A DNA stretch of 64,000 nt from Bacteroidota bacterium (lineage in GTDB: Bacteria > Bacteroidota > Bacteroidia > B-17B0 > Aurantibacillaceae): NCBI GenBank assembly GCA_017303905.1, contig JAFLBH010000005.1:248001-312000 (forward strand), written 5' to 3'. The notes under the pieces are model-generated. The model had not been told where the DNA came from. It searched no databases and saw nothing but the letters and a program-made list of their open reading frames with translations. Positions 59,299 through 64,000 of this stretch are shown here, piece by piece. How positions within the stretch are numbered: the first letter of the stretch is position 1; every line of letters starts with the position of its first letter. The position numbers and the translations under genes are program-made.

Positions 59299-59424
59299 TT
59301 TTTTTTAGAGTGCAACCCTATTCAAAACCCTACGTAAACAAGGTGTAACTGATAATAGTCAGTATTTAATCGAAAAAAAGTTCATATTTATCTAAAATAC
59401 ATTTTTGACTCATTTTGTTTTACA

Positions 59425-59432
59425 TATATTTG
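59425..59432 (+). promoter_or_regulatory. Predicted -7 box of first MORN/YwqK-like gene
   Basis: TATATTTG matches TAnnTTTG, 8 nt before the ATG at 59441. A TTTG at 59404-59407 lies 17 nt upstream, slightly short of the usual 19-21 nt. Confidence 0.5.
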
Positions 59433-59440
59433 ATATAAGA

Positions 59441-60343
59441 ATGAAAAAATTTACGTTAATAGCTTTATTTATCTCTTCACTTGGTTGGGCTCAGGCTCAA
59501 TCGTATGAGTTGGGTGGGCCTGCGGGTAAGGATACTTTTAATCTAATTGACGCGCAAGGTAAAAAACAGGGTAAATGGATTGTTTACGGGAAACATAAGC
59601 CGGGTACATGCTATGCTGCTGATGCAAAAGTGGAAGAAGGCAAATACCAGGAAAACCGTAAAACTGGACAATGGATTGAATATTTCTGTAATGGCAACAT
59701 GAAGAATAAGCTAACCTTTGTTAATGGTCGCCCTGATGGTTACGCTATAATGTACCACGAAAACGGAAAAATTTCTGAAGAAGGAACCTGGAAAGCAAAT
59801 CGCTGGGTAGGTAACTATAAATTATATTACGAAAACGGAGAAGTTCAGCACCAGTTTGCCTTTAATGCAAGCGGAAAACGTGAAGGACCCCAAAAATATT
59901 TTTACGAAAATGGTCAATTAGCAATTGAAGGTGAATTTGCTAACGGAAAAGAAAGTGGTGTAATTAAAGAATATTACGAAAACGGAGATATTAAAGCAGA
60001 GAAAAACTATGCGGATGGATTAGTTGATGTAAATTCAATTAAAGAATACCAACCTAAAAAACCGATGGTAAAAATTACAGATAACCCTGTAGAAAATGCA
60101 CCGAAAATCACTGTTACAAAAGACGAAAAACCAAATGAAGCGGTGGCATCAAAAGGTCCTATGGTGTTAAATGGTCAGCATACTTTATACAATAAGAATA
60201 AGCAAATCACGAAAGACGGGGTATTTAAAGATAACCGTTTAATGGATGGTAAGGCCTATATTTATGACGATAATGGAATCCTAAATCGTATTGCAGTGTA
60301 TAAAAACGGTATTTACGTGGGTGATACACAGGTAGAAAACTAA
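59441..60343 (+). CDS. MORN-repeat (YwqK-like) secreted protein, copy 1
   Basis: A 300-residue exported protein (signal peptide about 1-19; ATG at 59441, because a longer start adds only non-conserved residues). It is built from MORN-variant repeats of the YwqK group (GYAIMYHENGKISEEGTWK, GNYKLYYENGEVQHQF, GPQKYFYENGQLAIEG, GVIKEYYENGDIKAEK) followed by a linker (about 195-250) and a final NGQHTLYNKNKQITKDG repeat. YwqK is annotated as an antitoxin in databases, but no toxin is here and the export signal argues for an envelope role. It is about 60% identical to the next gene by eye. Confidence 0.82.
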   Translation: MKKFTLIALFISSLGWAQAQSYELGGPAGKDTFNLIDAQGKKQGKWIVYGKHKPGTCYAADAKVEEGKYQENRKTGQWIEYFCNGNMKNKLTFVNGRPDGYAIMYHENGKISEEGTWKANRWVGNYKLYYENGEVQHQFAFNASGKREGPQKYFYENGQLAIEGEFANGKESGVIKEYYENGDIKAEKNYADGLVDVNSIKEYQPKKPMVKITDNPVENAPKITVTKDEKPNEAVASKGPMVLNGQHTLYNKNKQITKDGVFKDNRLMDGKAYIYDDNGILNRIAVYKNGIYVGDTQVEN

Positions 60344-60364
60344 AAATCAATGTTTTATATATTT

Positions 60365-60394
60365 AAAAAGGTGGCTTATGGTCACCTTTTTTAT
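60365..60394 (+). terminator. Terminator between MORN copies
   Basis: AAAAAGGTG and CACCTTTTTT pair around a 9-nt loop, with a T-run, 20 nt after copy 1. It separates the two paralogues, so they have independent expression. Confidence 0.8.
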
Positions 60395-60497
60395 TTTAAT
60401 CTAACTCCCTCGTAGTGTTAATTTCAGGTTAATTACTTTTTCAACTTAAATTAATTTAGCCTTTACTTTGCGTTATGAATATTATACATTTATTGTT

Positions 60498-61376
60498 ATG
60501 AAGAATCTACTTTTAGCAATATCCTTATTTGGGGCCTGCAATTTATTTTCTCAAACATCAAAATTTCAATTGATGGGTAAAGACACTATTAATTTAGTGG
60601 ATGTAAATGGGAAAAAACAAGGAGCCTGGGTTATATACGGTAAAGATAAAAATGAGCCGTGTTACCAACCGGAACAAAAAGCCGAAGAAGGTAAGTTTAG
60701 AGAAAATCGTAAAACCGGTCAATGGGTAGAATACTATTGTAACGGTCAGCCTAAAAGTAAAGTAACGTTTGTAAATGGTCGTCCCGATGGATACGCTGTT
60801 ACTTACCATGAAAACGGGAAAGTTTACGAAGAAGGATTATGGAAAAATAATCGTTGGGTAGGTGATTATAAAATGTACTATGATAATGGAAATGTTCAAC
60901 ATGATTTTACTTTTAACGAAGGAGGAAAACGCGAAGGGGAACAAAAATATTATCATGAAAACAATAAATTAGCCATTGAAGGGAATTTTAAAAACGGAAA
61001 AGAAGCCGGCGTTATAAAAGAATACAATGAAAACGGAGAATTAAAAGCTACAAAAAACTTTAACGAAGGAAATGTAGATGTAGCTTCTATTAAAGAATAC
61101 AACACCAAGCCTGTTGCTAAAGTTCCTGAAAAAGTAAGTACTGATATGCCTAAAGCCATTGTTACGAAAGAAGAAAAGCCGACAACCGGTGCAACTGCAC
61201 TTAATGGCAAACACACTCTTTACAACAAAAACAAACAAGTGTCTAAAGACGGTATATTTAAAGACAACCGCTTAATGGATGGTAAAGCTTATACCTATAA
61301 CGAAAATGGTTTATTAGAGCGCGTGATGGTTTACAAAAACGGCAGTTACGTTGGCGATACCCAGGTAGAAAATTAA
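60498..61376 (+). CDS. MORN-repeat (YwqK-like) secreted protein, copy 2
   Basis: A 292-residue exported paralogue of the preceding protein with the same repeat order (GYAVTYHENGKVYEEGLWK, GDYKMYYDNGNVQHDF, GEQKYYHENNKLAIEG, GVIKEYNENGELKATK), the same linker and the same NGKHTLYNKNKQVSKDG end. The linker is about 10 residues shorter. ATG at 60498 starts the signal peptide; an upstream in-frame start adds only a non-signal segment. Tandem duplication is clear. A TACTTTG sequence upstream resembles a degenerate -7 box. Confidence 0.82.
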   Translation: MKNLLLAISLFGACNLFSQTSKFQLMGKDTINLVDVNGKKQGAWVIYGKDKNEPCYQPEQKAEEGKFRENRKTGQWVEYYCNGQPKSKVTFVNGRPDGYAVTYHENGKVYEEGLWKNNRWVGDYKMYYDNGNVQHDFTFNEGGKREGEQKYYHENNKLAIEGNFKNGKEAGVIKEYNENGELKATKNFNEGNVDVASIKEYNTKPVAKVPEKVSTDMPKAIVTKEEKPTTGATALNGKHTLYNKNKQVSKDGIFKDNRLMDGKAYTYNENGLLERVMVYKNGSYVGDTQVEN

Positions 61377-61397
61377 TTTCTTCTCCCAATAATTATT

Positions 61398-61427
61398 AAA
61401 AGACGGCTAGCCCGTCTTTTTTTATTC
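61398..61427 (+). terminator. Terminator of MORN copy 2
   Basis: AAAAGACGG and CCGTCTTTT pair around a CTAGC loop, followed by a long T-run, about 20 nt after copy 2 and 30 nt before cysS. Confidence 0.85.
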
Positions 61428-61457
61428 TCCAATATTCCGTTTCTTTGATGCTCTTTT

Positions 61458-62924
61458 ATGACTCACAATTTACATTTATACAACACCCTTTCGCGGAAAA
61501 AGGAAAAATTCGTAGCAATCAACGCACCTTTTGTGGGGATGTATGTTTGCGGACCCACTGTATACAGTGATGTGCATTTAGGAAATTGCCGCACCTTCAT
61601 GTCCTTTGATTTAATTTATCGCTATTTAAAACACTTAGGTTATAAAGTCCGTTACGTAAGAAACATCACCGATGCCGGTCACTTAGAAGGCGATCGTGAT
61701 GAAGGTGATGATAAGTTTACTAAGAAGGCTAAACTACTTCAGGTTGAACCAATGGAGATTGTACAAAAATACACCGTTGGCTTCAGAGATATAATGGCCT
61801 TGTTTAATACACTTCCGCCGAGCATTGAGCCAACTGCTACAGGACACATTATTGAGCAACAAGAAATCGCGAAGAAGATCATTGAAAATAAATTTGCTTA
61901 CGAAGTGAATGGTACAGTTTATTTTGATGTAGAAAAATATTCTAAAACGAATAATTACGGTGAACTTACCAATCGTAAACTTGAAGATTTATTGGAAAAC
62001 ACGCGCGAGCTAGACGGACAAGACGAGAAAAAAGGCCGATTGGATTTTGCGCTATGGATTAAAGCAAAACCAGAACATTTAATGCAATGGCCTAGTCCTT
62101 GGGGCATGGGATTCCCGGGTTGGCATATTGAATGTTCTGCCATGAGTACAAAATATCTTGGCGAAACATTTGATATACATGGCGGAGGAATGGATCTTCA
62201 GGCTACACATCACACCAATGAAATTGCACAAAATATTGCCTATTGCGGAAAATCGCCGGCTAACTATTGGATGCATACGAATATGCTTACCGTAAACGGT
62301 GCCCGCATGAGTAAAAGTGCCGGCAACAGTTTTTTACCTTTAGAATTATTTAGCGGTGATCATGCTTTGTTAAGTAAAGGCTACAGTCCGATGACCGTTA
62401 GATTCTTTATGATGCAAACACATTATCGCAGCACACTCGATTTCAGTGATGAGGCTTTAAGTGGTTCGGAAAAAGCATTTAATCGCTTAATGGATAGTTA
62501 CAAAACGCTTCAGCAACTAAGCGCTTCAGCAACTTCTTCCGAAAACATTCCTGAGCTGAAAGCTAAATGTTATGAAGCCATGGATGATGACTTCAACACC
62601 CCTGTTCTCATTGCTCATTTATTTGAAGCTGTAAGAATCATTAATTCGGCAAACGATAAAAAAACACAGTTAACGCAAGCTGATATCGATTTACTAAAAA
62701 CCATTTACAATGATTTTATCATTGATATCATGGGATTAAAAGTAGAAGAAGAAGGTGGCAAAGCTAGTGAAGCGTTGGAAAAAGTAATGCAATTGGTATT
62801 AGACATGCGTGCGAAAGCCAAAGCCAATAAAGATTTCGCTACTTCAGATGAAATTAGAAATAAGTTAACTGCTGCCGGCATTCAAGTGAAAGACGGAAAA
62901 GACGGAGCTACCTGGAATTTATAA
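61458..62924 (+). CDS. cysS: Cysteinyl-tRNA synthetase
   Basis: A 488-residue class I aminoacyl-tRNA synthetase. The zinc/ATP region CGPTVYSDVHLGNCR contains the HLGN (HIGH-type) motif, the zinc site continues at GWHIECSAMS and GGGMDLQATHH, and the RMSKSAGN (KMSKS) loop is near residue 284. It charges tRNA-Cys. Length is normal. It follows the copy 2 terminator and precedes the M28 peptidase by 3 nt. Confidence 0.97.
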   Translation: MTHNLHLYNTLSRKKEKFVAINAPFVGMYVCGPTVYSDVHLGNCRTFMSFDLIYRYLKHLGYKVRYVRNITDAGHLEGDRDEGDDKFTKKAKLLQVEPMEIVQKYTVGFRDIMALFNTLPPSIEPTATGHIIEQQEIAKKIIENKFAYEVNGTVYFDVEKYSKTNNYGELTNRKLEDLLENTRELDGQDEKKGRLDFALWIKAKPEHLMQWPSPWGMGFPGWHIECSAMSTKYLGETFDIHGGGMDLQATHHTNEIAQNIAYCGKSPANYWMHTNMLTVNGARMSKSAGNSFLPLELFSGDHALLSKGYSPMTVRFFMMQTHYRSTLDFSDEALSGSEKAFNRLMDSYKTLQQLSASATSSENIPELKAKCYEAMDDDFNTPVLIAHLFEAVRIINSANDKKTQLTQADIDLLKTIYNDFIIDIMGLKVEEEGGKASEALEKVMQLVLDMRAKAKANKDFATSDEIRNKLTAAGIQVKDGKDGATWNL

Positions 62925-62927
62925 ATC

Positions 62928-63926
62928 ATGAAACTTTTATTAAGATTACTTTCAATTGTTTTTATTGTTGCATTTTTTGCCTGTGAAAACAAATCAACTG
63001 AAACAACTGAAGACAATTCAACAACCGCTACTACCCCAACGGTTGCTGCGAAGCCGCGTGTAGTTCCGCCCGATTTCAATCAGGATAGTGCTTATGCCTA
63101 TATCGTTAAACAAAGTGATATGGGGCCGCGTGTACCCGGCAGCAACGCACACAAAAAAGCAGTAGCTTACTACGAAAGTTTTTTTAAATCACTTGGCGCC
63201 AATGTAAAAGTAATGGGTGGAAATACGAACACTTACGATGGAAAACAATGGCGCATCGATAACGTCATTGCATCCTTTCATCCGGAAGCAAAAACAAGAA
63301 TATTATTGTGTGCGCATTATGACAGCAGACCTATTTCAGATAAAGACCCAAAGCCTGAAAACAAAACAAAACCTTGTCCCGGTGTAAACGACGGAGCAAG
63401 TGGCGTTGGTGTTTTAATGGAAGTTGCACGAAATATTGCTGCCAAAAATCCGGGAGTTGGTATTGATATTATTTTATTTGACTTGGAAGATTATGGTGAT
63501 AACGGCGATCCGAATTCATGGGCCTTAGGTTCACTGGATTGGTCACGCAATCCGCATCGCCCGGGATACAAAGCAAAATACGGTGTATTACTTGACATGG
63601 TAGGCGCTAAAAATGCCATCTTCCCTAAGGAAGGTTTATCGGTGTTTCATGCAAATGATGTAGTCAATAAAATCTGGAATACAGCAGAAACCTTAGGATA
63701 CGGTAATTATTTCATACAAGAAGAATCGGCTGAAATGACCGACGATCATTCAGCCATTAACAAAATTGCCGGCATTCCTTGCGTGGATATTCTACATTAC
63801 AACCATGTTACCAATCAGTTTTTTGAACATCATCACACCACCACCGATGATATCAACACAATTGATAAGAACACTTTAAAGGCAGTGGGTCAAACCCTGC
63901 TGGAAGTACTCTATAACGAAGAGTAA
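62928..63926 (+). CDS. M28-family zinc peptidase / glutaminyl-cyclase-like lipoprotein
   Basis: A 332-residue lipoprotein (lipobox VAFFAC, C19). The M28 metal site is visible: CAHYDSRP (His and Asp), NDGASGVGVLMEVAR, DLEDYGDNGD (Glu/Asp), and TDDHSAIN with a late LHYNHVTNQFFEHHH. The opening GPRVPGSNAHKKAVAYY is typical of the glutaminyl-peptide cyclotransferase/M28B branch. It may trim or cyclise N-terminal residues of exported proteins. It is 3 nt downstream of cysS; shared expression is likely. Confidence 0.87.
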   Translation: MKLLLRLLSIVFIVAFFACENKSTETTEDNSTTATTPTVAAKPRVVPPDFNQDSAYAYIVKQSDMGPRVPGSNAHKKAVAYYESFFKSLGANVKVMGGNTNTYDGKQWRIDNVIASFHPEAKTRILLCAHYDSRPISDKDPKPENKTKPCPGVNDGASGVGVLMEVARNIAAKNPGVGIDIILFDLEDYGDNGDPNSWALGSLDWSRNPHRPGYKAKYGVLLDMVGAKNAIFPKEGLSVFHANDVVNKIWNTAETLGYGNYFIQEESAEMTDDHSAINKIAGIPCVDILHYNHVTNQFFEHHHTTTDDINTIDKNTLKAVGQTLLEVLYNEE

Positions 63927-63991
63927 TTTCAACAATTTTACTGAATTACTAACACCTCATTTCAGAGGAGAAATAATTTTATTTTCTTTGT

Positions 63992-64000
63992 ATGACAATA
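63992..64000 (+). CDS. Possible start of a next gene, cut by window edge
   Basis: An ATG at 63992 directly follows a TTTCTTTG sequence that resembles a degraded -7 box, the arrangement seen before other genes here. Only three codons are visible, so the call is weak. Confidence 0.15.

Noticed and set aside
59405..61376. The two MORN genes as a toxin-antitoxin system
   Set aside because: YwqK homologues are often labelled antitoxins, but no toxin-like gene is present and both proteins have export signals.
1..64000. tRNA, rRNA, insertion sequences, prophage or defence-system genes
   Set aside because: I looked in gaps and for characteristic proteins and structures but found none; the window appears to be core chromosome.

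Overview
The window is a piece of an AT-rich Bacteroidota chromosome. It carries gliding and type IX secretion genes (gldB, gldC, a PorP/SprF-like protein, a giant SprB-repeat adhesin, and a peptidase with a type A sorting tail). Promoters fit the Bacteroidota pattern (TAnnTTTG -7 boxes) and Shine-Dalgarno sequences are mostly absent. No rRNA, tRNA, insertion sequence, prophage or CRISPR array is visible. Coding density is very high: the longest gene-free stretches are about 260 nt (23649-23906) and 220 nt (50029-50251), so nothing over 300 nt is empty.

Layout. 1-4.5 kb: a truncated V4R-domain protein, then a probable copper locus (Cys-rich membrane protein, small membrane ORF, MbnP-like lipoprotein, MbnH-like diheme enzyme, a small lipoprotein, an outer-membrane protein). 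4.5-9 kb (minus): M42 aminopeptidase, GH3-family enzyme, LysE exporter, DUF493 protein, aldose epimerase. 9-14 kb (minus): a three-part fusion (MMPL exporter, PlsC-like acyltransferase, methyltransferase) and a secreted hydrolase. 14-17.5 kb: pth, mqnD and mqnB (futalosine menaquinone pathway) facing a queD/PTPS-like gene and folE, then a truncated haemoglobin. 17.6-23.6 kb: a PAS-SpoIIE phosphatase, GNAT, ybaB, nadE, a beta-barrel protein diverging from gldB-gldC, a lipoprotein, and a 36-residue histone H1-like protein absent from simple ORF lists. 23.9-35 kb (minus): Ig-like lipoprotein, PorP/SprF, and a 2842-residue adhesin with 29 SprB repeats.

35.2-38.7 kb: NUDIX, phosphosugar isomerase, lipB, serine hydrolase. 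38.7-42.3 kb (minus): ferredoxin, PpiD, LysM glucosaminidase. 42.5-50 kb: prolyl oligopeptidase, M14 peptidase with a T9SS tail, a Spy-like small protein, hemW, der. 50-55.4 kb (minus): two large SpoIIE-phosphatase sensors (TPR type and beta-propeller type) joined by a TAGTG stop-start overlap. 55.4-58.2 kb (minus): trhO, a lipoprotein, hmgA. 58.3-64 kb (plus): threonine dehydrogenase-like enzyme, two tandem MORN/YwqK-like proteins, cysS, an M28 peptidase.

Most of this is core Bacteroidota metabolism and envelope biology. The points most worth a second look are: the TPR-SpoIIE gene, whose signal peptide is intact but has no ATG/GTG/TTG start; a repeat-derived, in-frame insertion in mqnD; a dispersed-type repeat next to the stop codon of the propeller phosphatase; paired loss of two cysteines in three of the 29 SprB repeats, which predicts the disulfide pairing; -7 boxes only 4-8 nt from start codons, implying leaderless mRNAs; the MbnP/MbnH locus; and the MMPL-acyltransferase-methyltransferase fusion.
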